DNA of 64,000 nt from Daucus carota subsp. sativus (lineage: Eukaryota; Streptophyta; Magnoliopsida; Apiales; Apiaceae), in the NCBI RefSeq assembly GCF_001625215.2, contig NC_030381.2, forward strand, positions 46,622,689 through 46,686,688. The letters are read 5' to 3'. The position numbers and the translations under genes are program-made. This document shows, in pieces, positions 1 to 13,200 of this stretch (positions are counted from its first letter, which is position 1; every line of letters begins with the position of its first letter). A model generated the notes under the pieces. The model was not told where the DNA came from. It worked only from the letters and a program-made list of their open reading frames with translations, and did not search any database.

Positions 1-1131
1 AGAGGTCATGGAGTGTCATTCAAAAAGAACGGTATTTTTGTTACTTGATAAAGATCTTAAAACGATAAACAAAAAATAAATAGATACTTCAAAATAGAAT
101 TTCCAGGATTTACGAGGAATGAGTTGTAGAGATATAAATTACACATGTGCCAATATTTGTATCTCAAAATCAAGTTGGTTAGGTTAGAACAAAGGAAGCC
201 AAAGTAGATTTAGAAACATGAAGTACGAACACCAACAATATTGCTGCTCCACAGTCTCGCATTAAAATTAAGTGCCAACAAAGCAAGTGAGGAGGGAAAA
301 CTCAAGCTTCAGAATATATCAAACCAAATACCCACAATGCATCTAAATTATGGGAAAAGATCATGGGACAAAGGGTAAGATGTAAACATCCCTACCTCTA
401 ACTCTAAAAGGGTAGCACAGTTGTATGTGTAGAGACCACGGTGACTTGAATAAAACAAAATCTGTTAAATAGCACCAAATAGTAAAAACAGTAGCAGCAT
501 ATAGAATAACTGAACAACTGCGATTATCAACTCAGCTAGAGCTAAGAAGTCCAGAAGTCACTTGTATCAATTGGAAGAGATAAACACCTGACTCCTGAGC
601 ATATGGATTAACAAAAGATCACTGTTGACTACTGAACTCTCCATACTCCTCAGATGTAGGACTGGGGAGTTACAAACTTGCCCACTTAAATTCCTAACAT
701 CCCCATGTCAAATCCCGAGTCACAGTCCTCGATATGGGACTGAAGTGTTACATATACTTCTCATCTACTGAATGTACTCTCAAAGATGTTGGAAATCAGT
801 TAAATAACAACATTGTTCTGACTTCACTTTAGGTGGCGACACGAAATCCATGAATGAACTGAAAATTGAAGTAGCCTCAACTGACAAACTAAAATAAGCT
901 TAAACATAGAAATTCTTTTCAAAATCCAGCCACCATTTACAGCGGACCTCGATGTCTGTTATAAAACAGCTTGATCATTAATATTTTCTCATAACTCATA
1001 TGTAAACACGTGGTATAATAATGTCAACAGAGCTTTTAAGGTATATTAACAAAGTTGGTCCAGGAGTCTCGGTGCTAACAACACAGCAATTATTCAAGGG
1101 CTAATATGCACAGGACAGGCAACCGAGTTGA
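1..1131. other. Intergenic, no gene seen
   Basis: AT-rich DNA in which I could find no coding exon on either strand. If the CAX-type relic to the right had further 3' exons they should lie here on the minus strand, but I could not recognise any. Confidence 0.4.
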
Positions 1132-1697
1132 TCAAGTTATATCCAGCTTGTTGTTGAAAGCAAAAATTACTGCTCCAGCATGTTCAGTTGCATTCCTGAC
1201 AATTGGCAATAGAATGATGATGATGAAGCTTACAGATAATCCCCAGGAGGCTGATGCTTCCTGTAAAATTCTTATATCACTCAAATTTATACCAATAGAA
1301 TAGAAAAATTATATGATTTCATTAGATTAATCAAATTCTATTCAGATAATAATGAAGGGAATAAGTAGGCACAATGTTTAATTACCTCAGTAGTGCCAAC
1401 AACATACTCAGATAACACTGATATAACAACAGTCATAACAGCCAGCCAGATAAATCCACTCCAGAATCCTGTAACAGGTGTTTCATCTGAAACTAAATCA
1501 TCTTCTTCTTCATAGACAGCATGACAAAAAAGAAATTCCAAAAACCATCTTAACTATATATATTAAATTCAAATAACACGAGTTGCATCTTCTTCTCCAC
1601 ACATAAAAGTAAAGAAAAATGTACCTATTGGGCTTCAAAAACTTCGTGATGAGTCCACAACTGGGAAAAAAGGCCCTGGCTGCATGCAACATCACCA
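1132..1697 (-). pseudogene. CAX-type cation/proton exchanger relic
   Basis: Three consecutive blocks on the minus strand match the middle of plant vacuolar Ca2+/H+ exchangers (CAX family). Block 1 (about 1697-1630) resembles the short loop segment ending THHEVFEAQ and runs into an in-frame TAG. Block 2 (about 1525-1386) contains TPVTGFWSGFIWLAVM followed by LSEYVVGTTE and ends at a normal GT donor. Block 3 (1260-1132) starts after a CAG acceptor and contains SWGLSVSFI and a long ILLPIV helix. The family hallmark GNAAEHA appears as RNATEHA, and the reading frame stops at KLDIT followed by TGA, apparently through loss of one T. Introns are kept, so this is a genomic fragment and not a processed copy. 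N- and C-terminal parts of the roughly 450-residue family protein are missing. It is almost certainly non-functional. Confidence 0.75.
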
Positions 1698-1975
1698 ATT
1701 AGAACCTCAGTATCATAGAAAGCCACAAAAGGAGTAATCCTACTACCATGATCATTGGCAAATATTTCGACGTGGTTACCTTACCAAACTCAATACATGA
1801 ATACATGGTTCCCAGATCAATTCAAATTGCAGGTCCTCATTTTCCAGCCATAACATCACCAATTAGAACCTCAGTATCATAGAAAGCCACAGAATAAGGA
1901 GTAACCCTCCTACCATGATCATTGGCAATGATTTCGACATGGTTACCTTGCTAAACTCCAATACATGAGCAATTG
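1690..1975. repeat. Short direct duplication, about 160-bp spacing
   Basis: A segment beginning ATCACCAATTAGAACCTCAG occurs at about 1690 and again at about 1850, followed in both cases by similar sequence ending near GGTTACCTT. A second word (GCAATTGCAGGTCCTCATTTTCC-like) recurs at about 1825 and 1971. The second word is also the left edge of the larger tandem duplication next door, so the region has been duplicated at two scales. Confidence 0.7.
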
Positions 1976-1976
1976 C

Positions 1977-3565
1977 AGGTCCTCATTTTCCGGCCATTCC
2001 GTAAAATCAAGCATAATAGTGCAAATGGAAACTCACATAAAAATAAAGAGTTTCTCTGCCAGAGTGAGTAATTTGCAGAAAGGAAAAAATCTGAAGTAAA
2101 AGCATTCTTTTTCTCTGTCCCTTTCTTGTTCACTTTTAGCTTCTGCTCTGTACATCAGCTTCTTTTACCATCTTTTACAAGCTCTTCGTTTAACAACCTC
2201 TCCTCGTTATAGGTTGTACTTCTAATCTTATCTTTTGTCCCACACAAGCCTTTTATTCTCTCCTATAAACTGCTCTGCAAATCTCGAATCCAATCTTTTC
2301 ATAAATATCTGGAACCAAAACCAAACCCTAGAATCAACTAAAATAAATTATAATATCTTGAACCAAAATAAATCTTGGAATCAACCAAAATAGGCACCCA
2401 AATAAATCAACAAACAAAGAAGATATAACTGATCAACATGGGCGGAACCGAGGATTAACGGAGATATAAATGGATAATAAAATGGCACAAGCAGGCCATA
2501 TCAAGACCTATAACTCAGATAAAATTCATTTGAATTATTGATTAGACCTTCATCTACCGGAAGTCCTATATAAAAAGGAAAAGAGTCTTTGACTTTTATA
2601 TGACGTGATCATGTGACCAATTAAATTTTGTAAGCTTTAAATAACTACAGGAGAATGACATTTCCATCTTAACTTAAATTAAAGTAACAGCATTTCCAAG
2701 ATCAATTTCAGTTTCAACTAAATTACCATATATTTTGTTTGCCAAACTATGCAGAGTAAGGTCCTCATTTTCCGGCCATTCCGTAAAATCAAGCATAATA
2801 GTGCAAATGGAAACTCACATAAAAATAAAGAGTTTCTCTGTCAGAGTGAGTAATTTGCAGAAAGGAAAAAATCTGAAGTAAAAGCATTCTTTTTCTCTGT
2901 CCCTTTCTTGTTCACTTTTAGCTTCTGCTCTGTACATCAGCTTCTTTTACCATCTTTTACAAGCTCTTCGTTTAACAATCTCTCCTCGTTATAGGTTGTA
3001 CTTCTAATCTTATCTTTTGTCCCACACAAGCCTTTTATTCTCTCCTATAAACTGCTCTGCAAATCTCGAATCCAATCTTTTCATAAATATCTGGAACCAA
3101 AACCAAACCCTAGAATCAACTAAAATAGAGACTTAAACAAATCAACAAATAAATTATAATATCTTGAACCAAAATAAATCTTGGAATCAACCAAAATAGG
3201 CACCCAAATAAAGCAACAAACAAAGAAGATATAACTGATCAACATGGGCGGAACCGAGGATTAACGGAGATATAAATGGATAATAAAATGGCACAAGCAA
3301 GCCATATCAAGACCTGTAACTCAGATAAAATTCATTTGAATTATTGATTAGACCTTCATCTACCGGAAGTCCTATAGAAAAAGGAAAAGAGTCTTTGACT
3401 TTTATATGACGTGATCATGTGACAAATTAAAGTTTGTAAGCTTTAAATAACTACAGGAGAATGACATTTCCATCTTAACTTAAATTAAAGTAACAGCATT
3501 TCCAAGATCAATTTCAGTTTCAACTAAATTACCATATATTTTGTTTGCCAAACTATGCAGAGTAA
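1977..3565. repeat. Tandem duplication, two 0.8-kb copies
   Basis: Copy 1 is 1977-2758 (782 bp) and copy 2 is 2759-3565 (807 bp), head to tail. Both start AGGTCCTCATTTTCCGGCC (copy 2 lacks the upstream context) and end GCCAAACTATGCAGAGTAA. They are nearly identical; copy 2 has 25 extra bases near 3126-3150 (around TAGAGACTTAAACAAATC), and only a few substitutions are visible elsewhere. No convincing coding exon lies inside. High identity implies a recent event or gene conversion; alternatively it could be a local assembly duplication. Confidence 0.9.
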
Positions 3566-3635
3566 ATTATATGTCGTCCTAAAGAACAATAATAAATGGA
3601 AAATCTAGTGATATGAATCATATATAGGTATTTAC

Positions 3636-4645
3636 CAGGAGTCCGCTAGCTACATAACGAAAACCAATTGATTCTCCATACTCTTTCCAGAAGGGAAATT
3701 TTCTTTGGTTAAATGTACTCATTAACAGAGAGATGCAATGGAGTTGGCCGCACCAGTTGGTATGAAAAAATAAAAGCTCCACATGAGCAGCGAATTCCTT
3801 TTAGATACACTTAATTTAATGGAGCAAACCACCAGAAGTTACTTTATCCATAATGCTAAGAGTGACCAACTTACTTGAATTATTTCTTGATAAACTGGTT
3901 TGAAGTCAAAGATCTAGATGTAAGTTACTAATAACCCTTTACATACTTCAACACCGATCATGATAGATAACACTGTATTATGGTATAATCAGAAATTCAA
4001 CGACGACCATATTATTATTGCTAGTGCTTAAAAATGTCACTCATAACAGTAAGAGAGTTAATGGGTTAATATTTGATATAGTTATATATATATATGTCGA
4101 GACCAACAGTCAATATCCTCTTTAATGGAAATAAACAATATTAAGGACCTATGACTGCCTACTCAGTGAATTAGTCAGGTTTAAACTCTTCTGCGAACCT
4201 ATATTCAGTAAATTTGTTAAGCCCCAAAAGACAAATGTGACTAAATGGCTAGAAACTCTGGAATGACAAGATCAATATGCCAAAGAATTTGCATGTTAAC
4301 TCACTTATAAGTACTGCCCAAGAGTTAAAATATCAACATCCCCTTAAGTCAGCCATGGCTTCCTTAAGCTCATCCTCAGATTCTCCAAGTCCCAACATTA
4401 TAGAGGTTTTTGTTATCATACCCTCCTTGTCGGTCTTTGCGTGTTTTAGGACTGACAAGCTCTGTTCATACCTAGCATTTGTAGAAACCATCAACCAATT
4501 AGAGGAAAAGATATAATGTACGATATATAGCGAGTGCAGCAGTGAAATATTGCTGCAGTTTCTAATACTAAATATAACAGCAACTCCTCACCCTGCCCGA
4601 GGATCTCTAACAATTTGCTAGAGTCGTTTAACCGTCTCAATTAAG
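3636..4645 (-). pseudogene. Plastid-type lipoyl synthase relic (LIP1P-like)
   Basis: Three minus-strand blocks match plant plastidial lipoyl synthase, the radical-SAM enzyme that inserts sulfur into octanoylated proteins. Block A (about 4641-4592) reads ETVKRL, an in-frame stop, then QIVRDPRAG and ends at a GTGAGG donor. Block B starts at 4471 after a TAG acceptor and reads [12 protein letters not shown], then [15 protein letters not shown] and EAMADLR; it then shifts frame into [11 protein letters not shown]. Splicing A to B across the 120-bp intron restores a GGG glycine codon exactly. Block C (about 3756-3636) reads RPTPLHLSVNEY, shifts frame, then FPFWKEYGESIGFRYVASG, and ends at a GT donor. 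The N-terminal iron-sulfur region is not visible. Introns retained plus stops and frameshifts indicate a degraded genomic copy. Confidence 0.85.
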
Positions 4646-5950
4646 GGGCTGATTGGTAAATGTGAATAGGGTTGTTAATCAAGTTGAATCAGATACTTTT
4701 GGCAGGCATCATCGGCATTTCTCTTGAGTGCTGGCTCCAGGAGCCTTCATTGGATCTTCAACTATTTCGCTAATAAGTGGATAACAAACGACTGACAGGG
4801 TTTATTAAGTTTAAGCTGCCAAAGAATTGAGCTAACCAACATATCTGTCTTCTTGGCAATGCTCTCTGCAACAGGGTACATGCTCCACACCTTAAACATA
4901 ACTTATGGAATGATCAATTTGTCAAAGCAAAACATAAGTAAATAGTGTATGATTCAAGAAAAAGGCAGACCATTTATCTAGCCTTCAAAAAAGCTTCATA
5001 AAAATTGAAAATCACTCGGCTGAAAGCACATACCAAACCATGTTTTCACAGCAAAATTATGAGCATATCATTAAAAACATTCTGGTGGCATACTCTACAC
5101 TAATAAAATTACCTGAATTTCGTTAACAAAATTACATGAATATTTCAGAGACAATTCATATTATAATATAAAAAAATAGGACATACACACATTTATAGTA
5201 ATTTGTATATACATACAAAATAGGCTTTACGTATCATTCTATATCAAGATATGAGCCTTTTGCTCATTGTCAGTCTTTATTTTCTCCTCTCTGCACACGC
5301 ACACGTATATAATAATTTGTATATACATACAAAATAGGCTTTACAGCATAATCATGCATTTTTCCTCTTGAGCAACAAAAATTCTTCGTCCAATGTCTTC
5401 TATTTCTTATTATATAGGTAAGACTGATCTATCATCAAATGAAAATGATAATTTACCTTATATCATGATTAATAATAAATGTTAACTTGAAAAGCCAAAA
5501 AAATAATCTTGCAAACAAAAAGGACGAAGGATTTACCTAAGTGAAGAAAGATCTGCTTGTAAAATTCCAGTTGCCTCTCCTCTCCAGTTTCAGCTCTATA
5601 ACATTCGGCCTAACATCCTAAGAGCATAGGTTAAGATGTCAGTGATATACAAGAATCAGAAATATAATATAGTACTGGAATGTATGCTAAACAACTAAAC
5701 ACCAAAACAAGCATAAATGATCATAATACACATTCTTTTACATTTCACAAGAGGCATAGCTTCAAATTCAGGAGCATTTACATCCACAACCAATTGCATT
5801 AATAACTAATCGATATAGAAAACAAAGCTCAGCCATGTAAATTTGAAGTAATTTAAAGAGCACAAAAAGTTTAAATCAAAGCCAGCATCATAGAGGCCCC
5901 AGAACAGCAAGTGGCTGACCAATCAAAGACTAAAAAATATTTAAATAGTA
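4646..5950. other. Intergenic, no gene seen
   Basis: AT-rich sequence between the lipoyl synthase and PORR relics. A short phrase at about 5206-5228 recurs at 5318-5345 (AATTTGTATATACATACAAA), a local direct repeat. I could not identify further exons of either relic. Confidence 0.4.
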
Positions 5951-5958
5951 ACCTGTAT

Positions 5959-6890
5959 TCAATCTTCTCTCTTAATCCAATAAAATGACTTTATAGCTTG
6001 CGGAAGATCATAATAATCAATGATATAGCGTTTCTTATTAATCAATGATATGGCCTTTCTTTGACTCATCGTATCTACCTCATTATCACTATTTTGAACT
6101 TCGGATACGGAAGAGCAATCCAGTTCTGACTCTATGTCTTGTTCCTGGATTATACTATCATTTCCTTTTCCTTCCTTCGCAGAAAAAACAGACAAGCTCT
6201 TCCGCCCGTCAGGTCTGACTTGAAATGGGTTTCTCTTCTCTATTATTTATGAGATCAATATAACATGCAATACCGCATTTCCATCAGCTGATGCACATCA
6301 ATGAAAGCAGCTATTCGATATGACTTCCTCAAAGCCAACAGTCTGTGCTCTCATCTTTTTGGACATATGAAAAATCCCAGAATGATGTACCACAGCCTTC
6401 CTAAATCTGTTCCTGAATCCCAAATAATCTCCAAACAACATACATTGTCTTCTTCAGCTCACAAAAATAAAGCAACTCGTGCAGAACCGCCACAGTCCAT
6501 TTCTCTGCCTGATAATTATCATGGCCCAAATAAAAAGCACCCTCATAAGGCGAAATATATGGCATATTTCGTCCCTCAGTAACCCAATCCCTTACCTTCT
6601 TTTGCAAATTAAACCCTCTGGGCAAAGCCATCGAGAAGCTAATAGGTATTCTTCTCTCCTCCCTCATCCTCAATTCCATAACAGTGAAAGGGCAAATCTT
6701 CTCTAGGAAACCAATTTCAACCCAAAACCAAATTTCTCCATCCTAACAATCTGAAAATAATCAGGAAAGTCAGGAAGTAAAGCAAAAGCATAACTAAAAG
6801 GTAAGCCCAAATCAAATTTAACCTTATCAACAACAAATAAAGGAAGCTTGTTTCTTTCGTCAACATCAAAAGCTTCGCAAGTCTTTCGGT
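5959..6890 (-). pseudogene. PORR-domain organelle RNA-binding protein relic
   Basis: Minus-strand translations in several frames match the plant organelle RNA recognition (PORR) family, whose members promote splicing in plastids or mitochondria. In order: RLAKLLML, a frameshift near 6862, LPLFVVDKVKFDLGLPFSYA and LLPDFPDYFQIVRMEKFGFG, then VS followed by TAG (6703-6705) where the family has a tryptophan, another frame change, MELRMREER, ALPRGFNLQKKVRDWV, MPYISPYE, EKWTVAVLHELLY, and further downstream RKAVVHHSGIFHMSKKMRAQT and DVHQLMEMRY in broken frames. An acidic serine-rich tail (6195-5959) follows. The usual gene is intronless, so the breaks cannot be explained as introns. It is a pseudogene with nearly the whole domain recognisable. 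Confidence 0.85.
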
Positions 6891-7350
6891 GTCACAAAGG
6901 TTTAAGAGACAAGATGTGAATAAATATAGATGGGTATTTATCGATGAACTTACTGGCGGTGGTAGGGAGTTTCATGTGGCTGGAGACGGCGGCCACGGGG
7001 AGGGTTTTAGAGTGGTGAGAGATTGATAATGCTCTTGAGAAATAGGAATGTCTTCAGCTTTTCATCTCCCCACAGCGTCGCCACTTAGTTAACAGATATT
7101 GTAACGGAGTTATGACAGATGCCTACGTGGAATAAAATGGCTCACGGTTTCTGTCAAAACCCTATGTTGCAGTATTATATATATAATAGATAGATGTAGC
7201 ATAATTCAATTTACATCGGATAGGCACACATCTATTCGTGATTTAATTTTCACTTTTATCATTTATATATTTTTCAAAAATTAATTGATTATGAACAAAT
7301 TTTAATATTTTATAATCTAAATTTAACAAATTATTTGAATATATATATAT
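6891..7350. other. Upstream of the PORR relic; possible Helitron 5' end
   Basis: No gene of its own. On the minus strand the sequence starting near 7195 reads TCTATCTATTATATATATAA preceded by an A, which resembles a plant Helitron 5' terminus (A followed by TC). The match rests on this short AT-rich motif and no partner 3' end was found, so it is only a candidate boundary. Confidence 0.25.
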
Positions 7351-7508
7351 AAACCGCACCGCAACCGCACCGCCTTTTTGTGGTGCGGTTTATGTGGTTT
7401 TAACTTTTCGTGGTGCGGTTGCGGTTTGAGAATTTGGCAAAACCGCATATGCGGTTTGGTTTGCGGTTTTAGCCAAAAACCGCACCGTCCGCACCGCGAT
7501 CACCCCTA
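7351..7508. repeat. AACCGCACCG subterminal-repeat MITE remnant
   Basis: Dense copies of AACCGCACCG in one orientation at the left and GGTGCGGTT in the opposite orientation in the centre, then AAACCGCACCG again, ending CGATCACCCCTA. The CACCCCTA terminus and clustered inverted GC-rich words in AT-rich DNA are typical of hAT-type non-autonomous elements. I could not find a matching TAGGGGTG left end or a target-site duplication, so the element seems truncated. Confidence 0.55.
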
Positions 7509-9629
7509 CTAAAAAGGTCCGATAATAATACAACAAACACCATAACTTGATTTTCTATATTGGAAACCTGGAAATAATAGCAAAAAAAAAAAAAGAGTAA
7601 AAAACACACCATGCACGACTAAAACGTGAATCTGCTGTCAATTTTGACCATTATCGTATTTAACTAGCTGCTTATGATTGACTCTTCAAATAAAAATTAT
7701 TTAACTTAGGAATGTGATTTCAACCTATTGGAATATATAGCGACAGAGTCAATACAATTAAAACGAATCCGAGACTAAATAAATAATTTGATTATCGGAA
7801 CAACTAAACCTCTAACTGCATACTTTAAGGACCCATTACGCTGTTTGAATCTTGTTTAAGAAATAATAAATATTAGTGAAAGTGATGCATGGTCCCCTGA
7901 CAACTTCGACGGTGGACAAACACTAAGAGTATAAACAATTATACGAGCACGACTGCTATCTATTTTAAAACATTGATCGCTTGATTTTTTAACTGATATT
8001 TCTAAATTTTTTTCATTCAATAATTAAAATTATTATTTTCTTTTAAAAAATAAAATTATAATATTACTCATATATGTTTATTTAATTTTTTTAAAATAAT
8101 AAATTTAATCTTTCAAAAATAATAATTATAATAATAATAAATTTCACTACACATTAAAAGATAAGAATGCATGTCAAAAAATCAAACGAACAGCAAACAT
8201 GTCTCGTGCATCTACAGCCTCGGGCCTAAAAGTAGGCATTACAATACTACTTTGCAAGAAAGCGTTTTTTGTTGAATCTTCAAAACATCTCATGTGTAAA
8301 TTGCACTTCGGACAAATGCATAGCTATGTCCTGGCAGTTCGGTATCAAATCATAAACCTCAAGCTATGCAATGTATCTATGCAAACACAGATTCGATTAT
8401 TGAATTTAGCCTTCTGTACGACTTCATGCTTATTTGAAGATGTATAGAGCTCGAGTGCCCAAAAATCATGTCTAAAATTCACAAATTAGACCTCAAATGG
8501 TTAAACCCTGTTTACTCATCAACATAGAATATGTAATTTTGTTATTGCAACTAAAAGATCACAAACCCACAATTTTGGATTATGTCATGCTAAGACACCT
8601 CTATACTGTATTCTCAAACAAATCATGTGAAATGGAGCCTAAAACACCAATTAATGATAAACTAAAACAATTTCAGCTAATTTTGTTATATTAACCACAA
8701 TTATGTCGCCGACTCGCAAGTAAACCAGAGAGTAGCTTGTCATATCCTGCAACTTCCATTCTTGTACTAATAATCCATCAAACTGAATTTAGAACTCGGT
8801 CACCAAACTGACAGCCAGAACATAAAATAAATGACACCAAAATGATTACCCTTCATGCCTCTTTTTAAAAACTTGAAAATTGCAACAGAGCCATTGCCCG
8901 CTAAGCAATTTGGGTCAGGGAGAACAAATTAGCATATACTAGAGAGAATCAACTACTTACTGAAGCAAGACTCGTCACAAGCTGATTGTCCCTCTTTAAA
9001 ACATTACCTTCAACAAGATGACATTAACAAAGAATGTCTCTTCTAAACAACATTCAAATAGAGTGCATTTATCTTGGGAGATGAGTGATTTAATGGGAGC
9101 CATTACAATTTACAATTGCCTAACTCTGTTCTTTGTTAACTAATAGGTATATGTCATGTTATATATATATATATATATATGCTGCTATAGGAATTTAAGA
9201 TAATTAAACCCAACTGAAATACCGCCTCCACCTTACTCGGCGGCTTATAACCAATTGCTTTCATGGAGACCTTTTGATGAATGGAAGTAGCATATGATGT
9301 AATAATGCACAACATGTTTAGAATTCTTACGTAAAGCATGAAAGACTTCATTGCAAACAAAACAAGTTAGGTATAGAAAAAACTTTGGATATATTTGATT
9401 GCTTCTCCCACTAGCGGTAATGCTACGAACAGTAAACATAATCTTGGGGACTTCTTTCAAGGCAAAAAGAAACATGGTTAACATCAAGTTCCTATTACAG
9501 AGGGTATACCAAACAACCAATTTTTTACCTGTAAATTACGGTGTAAAAGAGTTTAATAAGTGTTCCCACCTCACTGCAGGAATCTAGCTTTTTGAGATAT
9601 TAACATATTCTTGTGGATGAAGACAACTA
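7509..9629. other. Intergenic and GPA1 3' flank
   Basis: No convincing gene. AT-rich DNA; a (TA)n microsatellite lies at 9160-9180. The last few hundred bases before 9630 are the likely 3' untranslated region of GPA1, but no single poly(A) site can be assigned. Open frames around 8199-8694 on the plus strand show no recognisable domain and are not supported. Confidence 0.45.
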
Positions 9630-10186
9630 TCACAACAGACCCGCTTCAAAGAGATTTCGCCTTCTTAAGGTCTCGTCAACCAGTTTGAAAGTCTTCTTCA
9701 CGAGCTTCTGGTCAAGAGCAGTGGTCCTATATATCTTAAAAACTCGGTCCACACAGTGAGGGGCAGTGCTCTGAAAATATAGCTCCTCAAATTTCTTTTT
9801 CACAAACCTGAAGAAAAATAATATCAGATGGGTGTTAATATGAGTAAATTCATCAAGATGTGGTACAGGCTAAGAGGACTAGTAGCTGTTTATGCTATCA
9901 TCAAGAATATATGTCTGGTCACTCGTATTCATAAATTGATAAACAATAAAAGGCAGAACATAGATATACTATCATCCCCAGTTCCCCACAATTTATCTTT
10001 GAAAAATCTACACTTAATTTCATTGACCTAGAATCTTTAGAGTAAAGGACCATAACAACACAATGAAAACAGAATGTATCCAAAATAGCACTCTTGTTGG
10101 CCCCACCCCAGCACTTGCACAACGGAACTAAACAATGCATTTGGTAATCCATGTATGCAGGTTCCTACATCAATTAATGTAAAGTG

Positions 10187-10247
<61 letters not shown>

Positions 10248-13200
10248 GTGCATGAGGATGATATAACATGTGTGTTGTGGCATATTGGATTATATGGTGC
10301 ATGCAGAAAACTGAGTGAATTCATGTAACCCATATGTTCAGATGATAAGTGATAACGCATGTATTCCATGGCTTTGATGATATCGCATGTAAATATGAAA
10401 TACTGAAATCAAATGGGTGCACGCTTCCAGAAAACGAACATAACGTGTCGTGGACATGCGTTAAACTCTGAAGCATTTTCTATATGTGTTATCTAAGTGG
10501 CCCCCGAGAGCCAATTTTTCTGCAGTTGCTATTTTGGAAAATATTTTTATAAACTGTACTAGAGTGGATCAACACCCGAATCTTTAGCTCCAGAACTTTA
10601 GTTTTATATTATTTATTTTTGTTTTAACTTCAATTATATACACTGCTCAGACCGTTAAAATTAAATTCTAAGATAAGTAATGACCTATTTATAACTGTTA
10701 AATTCCAGTGCGAAGATTAATAATTTTTCCTCGCGTGTTGATTGTTACAAAAAGTTAATTAATATTTGCTTCACACGTGTCACACAGAGTGGAAAGTATT
10801 CGAAAAGGAGTTGAGGACTGTTATCCAAATTGGAGCATAACTGTCTACAGAGAAATTTGTCTCGCAAACATATCATAATTCCTACAGTAGTACCCATATT
10901 ATTGGCAACACAGCACAAATTATGTTGCCAATCTGGGCATTATTCACCCACAATCAGAGGATACTTTTTGCAAGAAAACAATCCCCCAGGTATGGATATA
11001 TCTTGAACTTATTAGCTATCACAATATGAAAAAGCACTTCCAGTCTTCCAATCATCTATAGTAAGGTAGTGGTAAATAAGCGGCAAAATTTGCAACTTCC
11101 TCCTAGCAGGGTTTTATAACATCAGATACCAAGTCGTAAGAGCATAATGCAGAAAAAAAAAACTTACTCATAAGCATGCTCAACTTCCTGCTTTCCCGAG
11201 TATACGGGTTGGTAATCTTTAAACCAATCGCATACATTTAATGGCACCTACATAAAAAAATTCATTCATCAAAAATAATAAAATGATGTGCCGCTTCCTT
11301 ATGTAAATCTCTACAGTTCATATGCCCTTACATCTAGAACCTTCTTCTCAAATATATCAAATTTGTTCAGAAACAACATGAAGGATGTTTTCTGCATAAC
11401 AATAAAACCAAGAGAAAGTGGTGAGTGGAGGAAATAAAGAGCAATAAAAACATCAGGAAAGAGAAACTATGTAAGCTCAAATTCTAGAAACCTCAAAACA
11501 TGGCTGCTTGAGGACCCACTCAAAGAGCTCTCTTGTCTCCATCATTCTGTTCCGGTTCTCATCCTCAAAAAGAGTTTGATCATACCTGGAATCATATATG
11601 ACAAAAACAAATCATATTACTAGTATACAGAAATAAAATATGTTAACTGACTATTAGCACCACTGAAAGAAACATCAAAGTAATGGGTATTACAAGTTAT
11701 TAGTATGATAATAGTAATTATGTTTCAGGTTGCAGCATAAGGTTTTAATTTCAAACATGCAACAGTCTTATAGAGAGAATAATTCTTACTCACTAACAGC
11801 AGCACAAAAAATCACAGCTGTAACACCTTCAAACAGATGAATCCATTTTCTTCTCTCATTTCTCTGACCTCCAACATCAAATAGTCTATATACTTCACCA
11901 CTTTTTTTGTTCTCCCCAACCGGGCTGCAGGTATCAAGATCACAAATAAGTAACCGCCAAGAGATCATAAGCAAATTATAGAATATGATTTGTGGCAAAA
12001 AGTGAAGACACTAAACATACAGGGTAACATCAAAGGCTTGCATGTCGCCATTCTCGTACAAAATGCAGTCAAGATGCTATAGAGAGCACTAGATTTATAC
12101 TAATGCAATATGGATATAATTTCGATGATGTGGGGATGTGATAGCCTGATAGGATATACGTTGTGCTTAAGTAAAAATTTATGGAGATGGAAATTTAAGC
12201 AACTTTTGGCGGAAGGAAATGTATACTTCAGAAAACAGTGGCTGTCGCTTGCCAAGTGAAAGTATACAGTGAAGAGAACAATATTGATTTATATTCTAGG
12301 CAAAAAAACAAATGAATCTAACCACAGTTGCATGCCACCATTGGGGGTGCCATCATATATACATTTCGTTTAACTGTAATTATAGCAGCTACTAGGACCC
12401 AAAATGAAAACAAAGAACATCATACAAAAAATATATAGCTGAAATATAACTTTATGGGGGACGAGACATAGATTGCAAAACCAAATTTGCAGAAAATGTG
12501 ATGCAATATATATAGCCCAAAGAGCAACTGATGTTGAAATGAAATTTATACAAGATTTACAATCTACAAATAATAAGTTAATTCTCTATAGAAAATTACC
12601 AACTCTTATTCAGAGAAAAACAAAATTAATGACATCCTATAGATTATGGGTTTTAAAATTATGCATACTTAGGTTGTATATACAAAGATGCTTCTGTGTG
12701 CTAATACCTTGTTGACATCAGAAGGAAAAATGATCACTTCAATACATAATGTACTCCATATATAACAAAATTCGATCACTAATTACTTTGAAAGGGAAAC
12801 CTCAGATCTTAACCAGCAAGACTAAAAATAAAATGATAGATTTAAGCGCTGAACAAATAAATCACCTGAACTGAATTTCTACAACACCAGATGTACGGAT
12901 CCTTGCATAAAGAACATCCTCCTGCAAAGAAGTACAAAAACATAACAAGTTATAGCCTTAATACAGCATGTAAATTAGAGAAAGTTTTACGAAAATAGCC
13001 ACTTCTTTCAATATACAATTAACCACTATCTTTCCAGGCTATAGTTTCACAAATGTATTCAAAATATATTCATTTGGTTGTAAAGACCAAGGTGGAAAAA
13101 GTAATCTTACAAGTTACAACTATTGCCCTCGTAACACATTTATCCTAAAATGTGAGAGCTTAATATATTTCCTCTTAACTAAAAACTGCTAGTGATTACA

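Noticed and set aside
8199-8694. Open frames downstream of GPA1
   Set aside because: No recognisable motif, no splice or family support; AT-rich intergenic DNA.
11786-11998. 70-aa open frame with [12 protein letters not shown] as a separate gene
   Set aside because: It is exon 9 of GPA1 extended into intron sequence.
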